DNA from: Pseudomonas sp. B21-056
Lineage (GTDB): Bacteria; Pseudomonadota; Gammaproteobacteria; Pseudomonadales; Pseudomonadaceae
Assembly: GCF_026016325.1 (NCBI RefSeq)
Contig: NZ_CP087203.1
Location: 1,736,001 to 1,800,000 of the forward strand
Length of the DNA: 64,000 nt
Direction: 5' to 3'
In this document: positions 1 to 8,557 of the stretch, one piece after another
How positions within the stretch are numbered: position 1 is the stretch's first letter
How the letters are laid out: every line of letters starts with the position of its first letter
Position numbers and translations under genes: made by a program
Notes under the pieces: model-generated
Database searches by the model: none
Told to the model about the DNA's origin: nothing
What the model saw: the letters and a program-made list of their open reading frames with translations, nothing else

Positions 1-130
1 CGCCTGCCACGCCAGGATTCGTTTTGATCATGAAGTCGGGATTTTGTCGGTTGGGTGCTCCAAAACCTTGCTCAGTCCTTTACCAGATGCTAAACCTTGT
101 ACACGTATGTCCATGACAGGGAAGCCAACT

Positions 131-517
131 ATGTCAGTCGTTACCGAAGTATCCGATGATGGAAAGAAGCTGACGATTTCGATCAAGGGTCGATTCGATT
201 TCGGACGGCATCAGGAGTTTCGCGAGTCCTACGAGAGGCTCAACAGGAAGCCCGAAATCTACGTCGTGGACCTGAAGGATACAACCTACCTCGACAGCTC
301 CGCGCTGGGCATGCTGCTGTTGCTCCGTGATCATGCCGGTGGCGAAGATGCCGACGTGAATGTCACCAACTGCGGCGCGGATGTGCGCAAGATTCTCGCG
401 ATCTCCAATTTCGACAAGCTGTTCGATATCGACGGCCCGAAGGACGACAAGTCGGAGAAAGACAAGCCGCAGGCAGGGCATGCCCATCAGGACAAAGTCC
501 ATCCGGGCAAAGCCTGA
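131..517 (+). CDS. hsbA: HsbA-type anti-anti-sigma factor (STAS domain)
   Basis: A 128-residue STAS protein. The phosphorylatable serine lies in the D-S-S-A-L-G motif at residues 55-60, so Ser56 is the likely target. In P. aeruginosa, HsbA is switched by the HsbR kinase/phosphatase, binds the anti-sigma factor FlgM when unphosphorylated, and promotes the diguanylate cyclase HsbD when phosphorylated. The C-terminal tail is charged and His-rich. The ATG at 131 is preceded by AGGGAAG at the right distance; an in-frame upstream start at 44 has no ribosome-binding site. hsbR starts 9 bp downstream and hptB follows, as expected for this relay. The name rests on domain plus context. Confidence 0.88.
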   Translation: MSVVTEVSDDGKKLTISIKGRFDFGRHQEFRESYERLNRKPEIYVVDLKDTTYLDSSALGMLLLLRDHAGGEDADVNVTNCGADVRKILAISNFDKLFDIDGPKDDKSEKDKPQAGHAHQDKVHPGKA

Positions 518-526
518 TCGACAGCC

Positions 527-2233
527 ATGTTGTCCGATCTGGAGTCGCTGACGGTCCTGATTGCCGAAGACAGTGCCGCTGACCGACTGCTGTTGTCGAC
601 CATTGTCCGCCGCCAGGGCCATCACGTGCTCACCGCAGCCGATGGCGCCGAAGCGGTGGAAATCTATACGGAGCAACGTCCGCACCTGGTGCTGATGGAT
701 GCGATGATGCCAGTCATGGATGGGTTCGAGGCGGCGCAGAAGATCAAGCGGTTGGCCGGCGACCAACTGGTGCCGATCATTTTCCTCACGTCATTGACTG
801 AAAGCGAAGGCCTGGCCCGTTGCCTGGAAGCCGGCGGTGACGATTTCCTCGCCAAGCCTTACAACCAGGTGATCCTGGCCGCCAAGATCAAGGCCATGGA
901 CCGTTTGCGCCGATTGCAGGCCACGGTCGTCGAGCAGCGCGACCAGATCGCCCGGCACCACGATTACCTGCTCAACGAACAGCGGGTCGCCAAGGCCGTG
1001 TTCGACAAGATCGCCCATTCCGGCTGCTTGAGTGCGCCGAATATCCGCTACCTGCAATCGCCCTACGCCCTGTTCAATGGCGACCTGCTGCTGGCTGCGT
1101 TCAATCCGGCCGGCGATATGCACATCCTGCTGGGGGATTTCACCGGGCACGGCTTGCCGGCGGCGGTCGGTGCGATGCCGCTGGCGGAAGTGTTCTACGG
1201 CATGACCGCCAAAGGCTATGGCCTGGCGCAGATCCTGCGGGAGATGAATGCCAAGCTCAAACGCATCCTGCCGGTGGATATGTTTTGTTGTGCGACGCTG
1301 CTCTGCCTGGGTTTCCAGCGCTGCACCGTGGAAATCTGGAATGGCGGCATGCCCGATGGCTACCTGCATGACAGCCTCAGCGGCGTGCGCACGCCGCTGC
1401 CGGCACGGCACCTGCCATTGGGGGTGCTCACGCCGCAATTATTCGATGATCGTACCGAAGTGCATCCCATGGCGGTGGGTGACCGGATATTCCTGCTATC
1501 TGACGGCGTCATCGACACCAGCGATGCCGATGACCAGTTGTTCGGTGTGGAGCGGCTGCAACAGGTGTTTGCCGCCAACCGTGAGCCCGACTGTCTTTTC
1601 GAAGATATCCAGCAGGCCCTGCGGGACTTTCGCGGCGAGGCCCGCGACGATTTCAGCATGGTCGAAGTTCGCATGGTCGCGCCGACGCAACTCAATCCGC
1701 CGCCACCGGTCTATTCCGATAGCGGCCAGTCCAGTCCGCTGGACTGGTCGGTGAGTTTCGAGTTTCGGGCCCAGACGCTCAAGCGCTTCAACCCGATGCC
1801 GTACCTGCTGCAATTGCTGCTTGAGGTGCACGGGCTCAGGGCTCAGAGTGGCGCTCTCTACAGTGTGCTTTCGGAGCTCTATTCCAATGCCCTGGAGCAT
1901 GGGGTGCTAGGGCTCGATTCGAGCATCAAGCGCGACGCGTCGGGCTTTGCCCGGTACTACATGGAGCGCAGTACCCGACTGGATGAACTGGACACCGGTC
2001 ACATCCGGGTACACTTGCATGTCACACCCCACGGCGACGGTGGTCGCCTGGTGATCGAGGTCGAGGACAGCGGTCAGGGCTTTGATGTCGGTCGTGTGCT
2101 GGCCCGGCCGCTGGACAGTGATCGGTTGTCGGGACGTGGTGTAAGCCTGGTGCGTCAGTTGAGTCACCAGGCCCGTTGGTCAGACGATGGTCGTAGTGTC
2201 CGTGTGGAGTTTTTCTGGGAGGCTCTGGCATAA
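527..2233 (+). CDS. hsbR: HsbR response regulator with PP2C phosphatase and HATPase domains
   Basis: 568 residues in three parts. The N-terminal receiver has acidic residues E14/D15, phospho-acceptor D58 and Lys near 109. A SpoIIE/PP2C-type phosphatase spans about residues 190-380 (GDFTGHG, LLSDGVID). A C-terminal GHKL kinase-like ATPase spans about 440-565 (NALEHG, EDSGQGFD, GRGVSLV). In the known pathway, HptB phosphorylates the receiver and so sets whether HsbR dephosphorylates or phosphorylates HsbA. It lies between hsbA and hptB in one operon. The ATG at 527 has only a weak Shine-Dalgarno, consistent with coupling to hsbA. Confidence 0.9.
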   Translation: MLSDLESLTVLIAEDSAADRLLLSTIVRRQGHHVLTAADGAEAVEIYTEQRPHLVLMDAMMPVMDGFEAAQKIKRLAGDQLVPIIFLTSLTESEGLARCLEAGGDDFLAKPYNQVILAAKIKAMDRLRRLQATVVEQRDQIARHHDYLLNEQRVAKAVFDKIAHSGCLSAPNIRYLQSPYALFNGDLLLAAFNPAGDMHILLGDFTGHGLPAAVGAMPLAEVFYGMTAKGYGLAQILREMNAKLKRILPVDMFCCATLLCLGFQRCTVEIWNGGMPDGYLHDSLSGVRTPLPARHLPLGVLTPQLFDDRTEVHPMAVGDRIFLLSDGVIDTSDADDQLFGVERLQQVFAANREPDCLFEDIQQALRDFRGEARDDFSMVEVRMVAPTQLNPPPPVYSDSGQSSPLDWSVSFEFRAQTLKRFNPMPYLLQLLLEVHGLRAQSGALYSVLSELYSNALEHGVLGLDSSIKRDASGFARYYMERSTRLDELDTGHIRVHLHVTPHGDGGRLVIEVEDSGQGFDVGRVLARPLDSDRLSGRGVSLVRQLSHQARWSDDGRSVRVEFFWEALA

Positions 2234-2264
2234 TCCGCGCCACTCTTGATCAGGGAGCGAACAA

Positions 2265-2609
2265 GTGAACGAGATTCATCTGGACCGTGACGTGCTCAGC
2301 ACGTTGAAGGAAGTCATGGAGGAAGGGTATCTGGAATTACTGGATACGTTTCTCAATGACTCAGAGGCACGCCTGCGCGTGCTGCATGAAGCCCGCGATG
2401 CCGAAAAGCTGAGCGCCACCGCCCACAGCTTCAAGGGCAGCAGCAGCAACATGGGCGCCATCCGCCTGGCCGAACTGTGCGGTGAGCTGGAACAGCGTGC
2501 CAAACAGCCCTCCCTGGGGGGCATCGAGAAGCTGGTCAGCGAAATCGACAGCGAATTTGCTCATGTCCGCAATCTTTGCAGGGAAGAGCGCGAAGGCTTT
2601 CACTGCTGA
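2265..2609 (+). CDS. hptB: HptB histidine phosphotransfer protein
   Basis: A 114-residue Hpt domain. The phospho-accepting His54 sits in A-H-S-F-K-G-S-S, the Hpt signature. It relays phosphate from hybrid kinases (PA1611, RetS, SagS and ErcS' in P. aeruginosa) to the HsbR receiver and so controls motility, c-di-GMP and the Gac/Rsm switch. The start is GTG at 2265, with AGGGAG about 8 bases upstream. It is the third gene of the hsbA-hsbR-hptB unit; fliK follows from its own sigma-54 promoter. Confidence 0.9.
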   Translation: MNEIHLDRDVLSTLKEVMEEGYLELLDTFLNDSEARLRVLHEARDAEKLSATAHSFKGSSSNMGAIRLAELCGELEQRAKQPSLGGIEKLVSEIDSEFAHVRNLCREEREGFHC

Positions 2610-2643
2610 ACGTTGACTACCGGGCGTCGCCACTGTCCAGGCG

Positions 2644-2660
2644 TTGGCCCATCCCTTGCA
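2644..2660 (+). promoter_or_regulatory. Sigma-54 promoter of fliK
   Basis: The sequence TTGGCCCATCCCTTGCA has GG at 2646-2647 and GC at 2658-2659, exactly ten bases apart, with the TTGC of the -12 element. Transcription should start near 2671, 39 bases before the fliK ATG at 2710. The promoter overlaps an in-frame TTG at 2644, which therefore cannot be the real start. Confidence 0.75.
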
Positions 2661-2709
2661 TTGTCCAGTCTCGACTGTACCTATGATTTCAGTGCAGCGG
2701 AGACCTTTT

Positions 2710-4077
2710 ATGCCCGTTACGCCCAATACACTGCTTCAGGCCACTGCCCAGGCCAAGCCGCAGGCCGCCGTCAATCCGCCGGCAGCGGCTCCGGACCTCG
2801 GCACTAGAGCCTCCAGCTTCGCTCAGGTCTTCGCCCAGCAGGCGCCCGTCAAATCCTCGTCGTCCCCTGAGCCATCCATGAAGCCGGTGCGCGATAAGCC
2901 CGACAACAGCGTCAAAAAGGACGCTGGTGATGAAACGGCTGCCGCCCCGGAGCCGACGGTTGCCGATAGCGGCAAAGCCTTGCCTGCCGACAAGCCGGTC
3001 AAGGCCGATGACACGGCTGACAATGACGACAATGCCGCCTCCGACACCGAAAACCCGGTGGCGGACGCGGCGCCTGCCGATCCTGCCGTCGACCCGATGT
3101 TGCCGCCGGAGGTGGTTGCGCCTGTGGTTCAAGCCGACGTGGTGCCCGTGCCTGTGGTGGACGCCGCGACGGTGCCGCAAGTAGCGGCTACGGTGGCGGC
3201 CCCGGTCGTTCCGCTGGCTGTGGCAGCCCAGGCTGCGCCGCCGGTGGATCCGGAATTCGACCCCGATGCCGATCCGCTCGATGCCTTGCCGGCGTTGCGA
3301 CTGGCGATGGAGCAGGGCGGCCACGTTTCCGCTACCAGCCAGTCGAAGACAGTCACCCCCGCTCCGCTCGACGGTGAGCCGACGTCGGCCCAGACATTTG
3401 CCGCCGGCATGGCAAGCATGCTCACCGTGCAAGCCGACCAGAACAGTACCGGCCCTGGCAGCCAGGGTGGGGAAAAGGCCTTCAGTGGCCTGATCGGCGA
3501 GGGGCTCAAGGATCTGGGCTCGGCTACCAGCGACACCCGCGTGGATGATTTCGCCAACCGCCTGGCGGCACTGACCCAGGCCGCTACGCCCAAGACCGCC
3601 AATGCGGTGCCGGTCAACCAGCCCATCGCCATGAACCAGAGTGGCTGGACCGAAGAGGTGGTCAACCGGGTGATGTACCTGTCGAGCGTCAATCTCAAGG
3701 CAGCCGACATCCAGTTGCAACCCGCTGAACTCGGTCGCCTGGACATCCGGGTGAACATGGTGCCGGATCAACAGACCCAAGTGACGTTCATGAGTGCCCA
3801 CACCGGCGTTCGCGAAGCCCTCGAAGGCCAGTTGCATCGCTTGCGGGACAGTTTCGCCCAGCAGGGCATGGGCCAGGTCGACGTCAACGTGTCCGATCAG
3901 TCCCGTGGCTCGCAGAACCAGAACCAGCAGGCGCAGCAGCAGGCCCAGGCCGGACGGACGTCGTCATCCGGTGGACGGGTGGATTCGGCAGATGAACACC
4001 TGCCGGCCAGCGTTGCTGAAGTGGCGGCCGCTACCACCAGCGTCATTGGTACCAGCGCGGTCGATTACTACGCCTGA
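2710..4077 (+). CDS. fliK: Flagellar hook-length control protein FliK
   Basis: 455 residues. A long, disordered Ala/Pro/Asp-rich N-terminal two thirds (the ruler) is followed by a conserved Flg_hook domain with the L-Q-P-A-E-L-G-x-L-D motif. A Gln/Ser-rich tail follows. FliK is exported while the hook grows and then switches FlhB from hook to filament substrates. The ATG at 2710 has GGAG seven bases upstream and lies just after the predicted sigma-54 start site; longer in-frame starts fall in or before the promoter. A second FliK-like gene occurs at 27484-29043. Confidence 0.88.
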   Translation: MPVTPNTLLQATAQAKPQAAVNPPAAAPDLGTRASSFAQVFAQQAPVKSSSSPEPSMKPVRDKPDNSVKKDAGDETAAAPEPTVADSGKALPADKPVKADDTADNDDNAASDTENPVADAAPADPAVDPMLPPEVVAPVVQADVVPVPVVDAATVPQVAATVAAPVVPLAVAAQAAPPVDPEFDPDADPLDALPALRLAMEQGGHVSATSQSKTVTPAPLDGEPTSAQTFAAGMASMLTVQADQNSTGPGSQGGEKAFSGLIGEGLKDLGSATSDTRVDDFANRLAALTQAATPKTANAVPVNQPIAMNQSGWTEEVVNRVMYLSSVNLKAADIQLQPAELGRLDIRVNMVPDQQTQVTFMSAHTGVREALEGQLHRLRDSFAQQGMGQVDVNVSDQSRGSQNQNQQAQQQAQAGRTSSSGGRVDSADEHLPASVAEVAAATTSVIGTSAVDYYA

Positions 4078-4094
4078 CCCGGCGCACTACATCC

Positions 4095-4183
4095 TGTGGG
4101 AGCGAGCCTGCTCGCGATAGCGATAGATCAGTTGAACATTAGTCGACTGACACACCGCCTTCGCGAGCAGGCCCGCTCCCACA
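4095..4183. repeat. REP doublet, GTGGGAGCGAG family
   Basis: Two inverted arms: TGTGGGAGCGAGCCTGCTCG on the left, and its near-complement ending in CGCTCCCACA on the right, separated by about 40 unrelated bases. Each arm itself contains the small palindrome CGAGCctGCTCG. It sits between fliK and the fliL promoter. The same family recurs at 9726, 42589, 47695 and 54256. Confidence 0.85.
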
Positions 4184-4211
4184 GTTGTTTTCGGGTGTTG
4201 CAAATTGCTTC

Positions 4212-4227
4212 TGGCATAACACTTGCT
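4212..4227 (+). promoter_or_regulatory. Sigma-54 promoter of the fliL operon
   Basis: TGGCATAACACTTGCT has GG at 4213-4214 and GC at 4225-4226 with ten bases between, plus the TTGC of the -12 box. It lies 50 bases before the fliL ATG and is the expected RpoN/FleQ-dependent promoter for fliLMNOPQR-flhB. Confidence 0.85.
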
Positions 4228-4277
4228 CCTGCCTTGCCATGCAACCGTAAACCCCCGATTAGTGACGGATTATTGGC

Positions 4278-4781
4278 ATGGCGAAGAGCGAAGCAGCAGC
4301 TGTAAAGGACCCCGCAACCAAAGGCAAACTCAAGATGATCATCCTGATCGTGGTGGGTGTGCTCCTGGCCATCGGTGTGTCCGTGGGGGCGACCTGGTAT
4401 TTCATGCACAGCGCTCAAAGCAAGCCGGCGGCGGTGGTCGAGGCTGCGCCTGTGGGCAAGCAGCCGGCGATTTTCGAGCCCATGGCGCCAGCATTTGTCG
4501 CCAACTACACCCAGAATGGCCGTCAACGCTACATGCAGGTCAGCATCACTTTGCTGGGTCGTAACCAGGCGGACCTGGAAGCACTGCGGGTGCACATGCC
4601 GCTGATCCGCAACAATCTGGTGATGCTGTTCTCCGGACAGAATTTCGACACCCTGGCCACCCCGGTCGGCCAGGAAATGCTCCGTCAGAAAGCCACGGCC
4701 AGCGTGCAGGAAGTGGCTCAGAAAGAGCTCGGCAAAGTGGTGATCGAACAGTTGCTCTTCACTAACTTCGTATTGCAGTAG
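4278..4781 (+). CDS. fliL: Flagellar basal body-associated protein FliL
   Basis: 167 residues: a short cytoplasmic N-terminus, one membrane helix at about 20-40, then a periplasmic domain ending in the conserved hydrophobic tail (...LFTNFVLQ). FliL surrounds the stator units and supports motor torque. It is the first gene of the operon behind a clear sigma-54 promoter, and is followed by fliM after 9 bases. Confidence 0.95.
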   Translation: MAKSEAAAVKDPATKGKLKMIILIVVGVLLAIGVSVGATWYFMHSAQSKPAAVVEAAPVGKQPAIFEPMAPAFVANYTQNGRQRYMQVSITLLGRNQADLEALRVHMPLIRNNLVMLFSGQNFDTLATPVGQEMLRQKATASVQEVAQKELGKVVIEQLLFTNFVLQ

Positions 4782-4790
4782 GAACCCGCC

Positions 4791-5759
4791 ATGGCCGTGC
4801 AGGACCTGTTGTCCCAGGACGAAATCGACGCGCTGTTGCACGGCGTCGACGACGGCCTGGTACAGACCGAAAACGCTGCTGAACCGGGCAGCGTCAAAAG
4901 CTACGACCTGACCAGCCAGGATCGCATCGTTCGCGGACGCATGCCGACCCTGGAGATGATCAACGAACGTTTTGCCCGCTATACCCGCATCAGCATGTTC
5001 AACATGCTGCGTCGTTCCGCCGATGTGGCGGTCGGTGGCGTGCAGGTGATGAAGTTCGGGGAGTACGTGCACTCGCTGTATGTACCCACCAGCCTCAACC
5101 TGGTGAAGATCAAACCGTTGCGTGGCACCGCGCTGTTTATCCTCGATGCCAAGCTGGTATTCAAGCTGGTGGACAACTTCTTCGGCGGTGACGGTCGTCA
5201 CGCCAAGATCGAGGGGCGTGAGTTCACCCCGACCGAGCTGCGGGTCGTACGCATGGTGCTGGAGCAGGCTTTCGTCGATCTGAAGGAAGCCTGGCAGGCG
5301 ATCATGGAAGTGAACTTCGAGTACATCAACTCGGAAGTGAACCCGGCCATGGCCAACATCGTCGGTCCGAGCGAAGCCATCGTGGTATCGACTTTCCACA
5401 TCGAGCTCGATGGCGGCGGCGGGGACCTGCACGTGACCATGCCGTACTCGATGATCGAGCCGGTGCGCGAAATGCTCGACGCCGGTTTCCAATCGGACCT
5501 CGACGATCAGGACGAGCGCTGGATCAATGCCTTGCGCCAGGACGTGCTGGATGTCGATGTGCCGATCGGCGCGACGGTTGCCCGGCGTCAGTTGCGCCTG
5601 CGGGACATCCTGCACATGCAGCCGGGGGACATCATTCCCGTCGAAATGCCCGAAGACATGATCATGCGCGCCAATGGCGTACCGGCCTTCAAGGTCAAGA
5701 TGGGTTCTCACAAAGGCAACCTGGCGTTGCAGGTGATCGAGCCGATCGAACGCCGCTGA
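4791..5759 (+). CDS. fliM: Flagellar motor switch protein FliM
   Basis: 322 residues. The extreme N-terminus carries L-S-Q-D-E-I-D-A-L-L (residues 7-16), the known CheY-P docking peptide of FliM. It is followed by the CheC-like middle domain and a C-terminal SpoA domain that joins FliN in the C-ring. Spacing to fliL is 9 bases and the operon continues to fliN after 68 bases. Confidence 0.96.
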   Translation: MAVQDLLSQDEIDALLHGVDDGLVQTENAAEPGSVKSYDLTSQDRIVRGRMPTLEMINERFARYTRISMFNMLRRSADVAVGGVQVMKFGEYVHSLYVPTSLNLVKIKPLRGTALFILDAKLVFKLVDNFFGGDGRHAKIEGREFTPTELRVVRMVLEQAFVDLKEAWQAIMEVNFEYINSEVNPAMANIVGPSEAIVVSTFHIELDGGGGDLHVTMPYSMIEPVREMLDAGFQSDLDDQDERWINALRQDVLDVDVPIGATVARRQLRLRDILHMQPGDIIPVEMPEDMIMRANGVPAFKVKMGSHKGNLALQVIEPIERR

Positions 5760-5827
5760 GCAATGTCGAACGCTTTAGTTTGTAGCTGAATTTGGTTTTT
5801 AACTGATTTTTTGCCCGCCGAGGACAA

Positions 5828-6289
5828 ATGATGGCTAATGATATGAACAACCAGGACGACCAGTCGCTGGCCGATGAGTGGGCTGCCGCCCTGGAAGAAG
5901 CCGGTGAAACCGGGCAGGACGACATCGACGCCTTGCTGGCCGCCGACACGGGTGCCAGTTCGTCCAATCGCCTGCAGATGGAGGAGTTTGGCAGCGCGCC
6001 GAAAAACAACGAACAGGTGTCGCTGGACGGGCCGAACCTGGATGTGATTCTCGACATCCCGGTGTCGATTTCCATGGAAGTGGGTAGCACCGACATTAAC
6101 ATCCGTAACCTGTTGCAACTCAACCAGGGCTCGGTGATCGAGCTGGATCGCCTGGCTGGTGAGCCGCTGGACGTGCTGGTCAACGGTACCCTGATCGCCC
6201 ATGGCGAAGTGGTGGTGGTCAACGAGAAGTTCGGCATTCGCCTGACGGACGTGATCAGCCCGAGCGAACGCATCAAGAAGCTGCGCTGA
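5828..6289 (+). CDS. fliN: Flagellar motor switch protein FliN
   Basis: 153 residues with the C-terminal SpoA domain (about 75-150) that builds the lower C-ring. The longer-than-E. coli N-terminus includes G-Q-D-D-I-D-A-L-L, a near copy of the FliM CheY-docking peptide. There are two adjacent ATGs (5828 and 5831) behind GAGGAC, and either could be used. The fliO GTG follows the stop directly. Confidence 0.95.
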   Translation: MMANDMNNQDDQSLADEWAAALEEAGETGQDDIDALLAADTGASSSNRLQMEEFGSAPKNNEQVSLDGPNLDVILDIPVSISMEVGSTDINIRNLLQLNQGSVIELDRLAGEPLDVLVNGTLIAHGEVVVVNEKFGIRLTDVISPSERIKKLR

Positions 6290-6727
6290 GTGAAAGGTCT
6301 TTTCGCTACCGCCCTGATGCTGCCATTCAGCGTTCTGGCGGCCGAGCCCGCGAGCACCGCGGCCACTGCCTCGACGGCCGGCAGCGGCATGGCCGGACAA
6401 CTGGCGCAATTGGTGCTCGGCTTGTTGCTGGTGCTGGGGTTGATTTTCTTTCTCGCCTGGCTGCTGCGGCGCGTGCAGCAGGCGGGGCCCGCCGGCAAGG
6501 GGCAGGTCATCGACATCGTCGGCTCCCGCGCGCTCGGCCCGCGGGACCGGCTGGTGCTGGTGCAGGTCGGCAACGAACAGATTCTGCTGGGCCTGAGCCC
6601 GGGCACCATTACTGCGTTGCATGTCCTCAAGGAGCCGGTGCAGGTGCCCGCCACCGACCAGGCCACCCCCGAATTTGCCCAGCGCCTCATGGAACTGTTG
6701 GGTAAAGATCAGAAGGATAAGAAGTAA
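6290..6727 (+). CDS. fliO: Flagellar biosynthetic protein FliO
   Basis: 145 residues: a hydrophobic N-terminal stretch that looks like a signal peptide, a strong membrane helix at about 38-60, and a cytoplasmic domain (FliO/MopB type). FliO helps assemble the FliP ring of the export gate. The GTG start directly abuts the fliN stop, and the stop TAA overlaps the fliP ATG by one base. Confidence 0.9.
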   Translation: MKGLFATALMLPFSVLAAEPASTAATASTAGSGMAGQLAQLVLGLLLVLGLIFFLAWLLRRVQQAGPAGKGQVIDIVGSRALGPRDRLVLVQVGNEQILLGLSPGTITALHVLKEPVQVPATDQATPEFAQRLMELLGKDQKDKK

Positions 6728-7476
6728 TGCCGTTGCGCATTCTGTTGGCGCTGGCCCTGATGCTGGCCGCGCCGTTGGCGTTCGCCGCCGATCCGTTGTC
6801 GATCCCGGCCATCACCCTCGGTACCAATGCCCAAGGAGCCCAGGAATACTCGGTCAGCCTGCAGATCCTGCTGATCATGACCGCGCTGAGTTTCATCCCG
6901 GCGTTCGTCATGCTGATGACCAGTTTTACCCGGATCATCATCGTCTTTTCGATCCTGCGCCAGGCCCTGGGTCTGCAGCAGACGCCATCGAACCAGATCC
7001 TTACCGGCATGGCGCTGTTCCTGACCATGTTCATCATGGCCCCGGTGTTCGACCGGGTGAACCAGGATGCGCTGCAGCCCTACCTGGCGGAAAAACTCAG
7101 CGCCCAGGACGCGGTGGCCAAGGCCGAGGTGCCGATCAAGGACTTCATGCTGGCCCAGACCCGCAGCAGCGACCTGGAGCTGTTCATGCGCCTGTCCAAG
7201 CGCACCGACATCGCCAGTGCCGACCAGGCGCCGCTGACCATCCTGGTGCCGGCGTTCGTGACGTCCGAACTGAAAACCGCGTTCCAGATCGGTTTCATGA
7301 TTTTCATCCCGTTCCTGATCATCGACCTGGTGGTCGCCAGCATACTCATGGCGATGGGTATGATGATGCTGTCGCCACTGATCATTTCCTTGCCGTTCAA
7401 GATCATGCTGTTCGTGCTGGTGGATGGCTGGGCCTTGATCATCGGCACCCTGGCGGGCAGTTTCGGCGGTGTTTAG
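6727..7476 (+). CDS. fliP: Flagellar export gate protein FliP
   Basis: 249 residues: a cleavable signal peptide ending near ALAFAA, then the conserved FliP/SpaP core with four membrane helices ([37 protein letters not shown]). FliP forms the pentameric core of the type III export gate with FliQ and FliR, whose genes follow. Confidence 0.96.
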   Translation: MPLRILLALALMLAAPLAFAADPLSIPAITLGTNAQGAQEYSVSLQILLIMTALSFIPAFVMLMTSFTRIIIVFSILRQALGLQQTPSNQILTGMALFLTMFIMAPVFDRVNQDALQPYLAEKLSAQDAVAKAEVPIKDFMLAQTRSSDLELFMRLSKRTDIASADQAPLTILVPAFVTSELKTAFQIGFMIFIPFLIIDLVVASILMAMGMMMLSPLIISLPFKIMLFVLVDGWALIIGTLAGSFGGV

Positions 7477-7497
7477 ACCATTTGCAGGTAGGGCGAT

Positions 7498-7767
7498 ATG
7501 ACTCCTGAAGTAGCGGTAGACCTGTTCCGCGAAGCGCTCTGGCTGACCACCGTCATGGTCGCCATCCTGGTGGTCCCCAGTCTGCTGGTGGGCCTGCTGG
7601 TGGCGATGTTCCAGGCCGCGACCCAGATCAACGAACAGACCCTGAGCTTTCTGCCGCGCCTGCTGGTCATGCTGGTGACGCTGATCGTCGCCGGGCCCTG
7701 GCTGGTGCAAACCTTCATGGAATACATCCTGCGGCTGTACGGCAGTATTCCGCAGTTGATCGGCTGA
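7498..7767 (+). CDS. fliQ: Flagellar export gate protein FliQ
   Basis: 89 residues, two membrane helices, with the family signature around F-Q-A-A-T-Q-I-N-E-Q-T-L. It is a small subunit of the FliPQR export gate. It starts 21 bases after fliP, with fliR 4 bases downstream. Confidence 0.96.
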   Translation: MTPEVAVDLFREALWLTTVMVAILVVPSLLVGLLVAMFQAATQINEQTLSFLPRLLVMLVTLIVAGPWLVQTFMEYILRLYGSIPQLIG

Positions 7768-7771
7768 CCCG

Positions 7772-8554
7772 ATGTCGATGCTCGCGCTGACGGATACCCA
7801 GATCGGCTCCTGGGTGGCGGCTTTCGTCTTGCCGCTGTTTCGCGTCACCGCCGTGTTGATGAGCATGCCGGTCTTCGGTACGACCCTGCTGCCGAGGCGC
7901 GTGCGCCTGTATTTCGCACTGGCAATCACGGTGGTCATCGTGCCTGGGTTGCCACCGATGCCACAGGTTCATGCCCTGGACCTCAGTGCGCTGATGCTGG
8001 TGGCCGAACAGATTCTTATCGGGTCCTTGATGGGTTTTTCGCTGCAACTGTTTTTCCAGGCGTTCGTGGTGGCCGGGCAAATCATTTCGATTCAGATGGG
8101 CATGGCTTTCGCATCCATGATCGACCCTACGAACGGCGTTAATACGGCGGTGATCGGTCAGTTTCTGACGATGTTGGTGACGTTGCTGTTTCTCGCCATG
8201 AACGGACACCTGGTGGTATTCGAGGTGCTGACCGAGAGCTTCACCACGATGCCGGTTGGGAGTGCGATGCTGGTCAACCATTTCTGGGAGGTTGCCGGCA
8301 AGCTCGGCTGGGTCCTGGGGGCGGCGATGGTATTGGTGCTACCTGCGATCACGGCCTTGCTGGTGGTCAACATCGCATTTGGCGTGATGACCCGGGCGGC
8401 GCCGCAACTGAACATTTTTTCCATTGGCTTTCCGCTGACTCTTGTACTGGGCATGGTGATCTTCTGGGTCAGCCTGGGGGATATTCTCAATCAGTATCAG
8501 CCGCTGGCCACCCAGGCCTTGCAGCTGCTACGCGACATGGCACAGGCGCGCTGA
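7772..8554 (+). CDS. fliR: Flagellar export gate protein FliR
   Basis: 260 residues with about six membrane helices and the conserved MGMAFASMIDP segment. It completes the FliPQR gate, around which FlhB wraps. A second ATG lies two codons after the first. flhB follows after 3 bases, so translation is probably coupled. Confidence 0.96.
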   Translation: MSMLALTDTQIGSWVAAFVLPLFRVTAVLMSMPVFGTTLLPRRVRLYFALAITVVIVPGLPPMPQVHALDLSALMLVAEQILIGSLMGFSLQLFFQAFVVAGQIISIQMGMAFASMIDPTNGVNTAVIGQFLTMLVTLLFLAMNGHLVVFEVLTESFTTMPVGSAMLVNHFWEVAGKLGWVLGAAMVLVLPAITALLVVNIAFGVMTRAAPQLNIFSIGFPLTLVLGMVIFWVSLGDILNQYQPLATQALQLLRDMAQAR

Positions 8555-8557
8555 ACC

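Noticed and set aside
1..27. Possible last codons of an upstream gene (fliJ by synteny), ending TGA at 25-27
   Set aside because: Eight codons are too few to identify; recorded only as a guess from gene order.
4128..5711. 527-codon minus-strand frame over fliL and fliM
   Set aside because: Shadow of fliL/fliM and crosses the sigma-54 promoter and a REP element.
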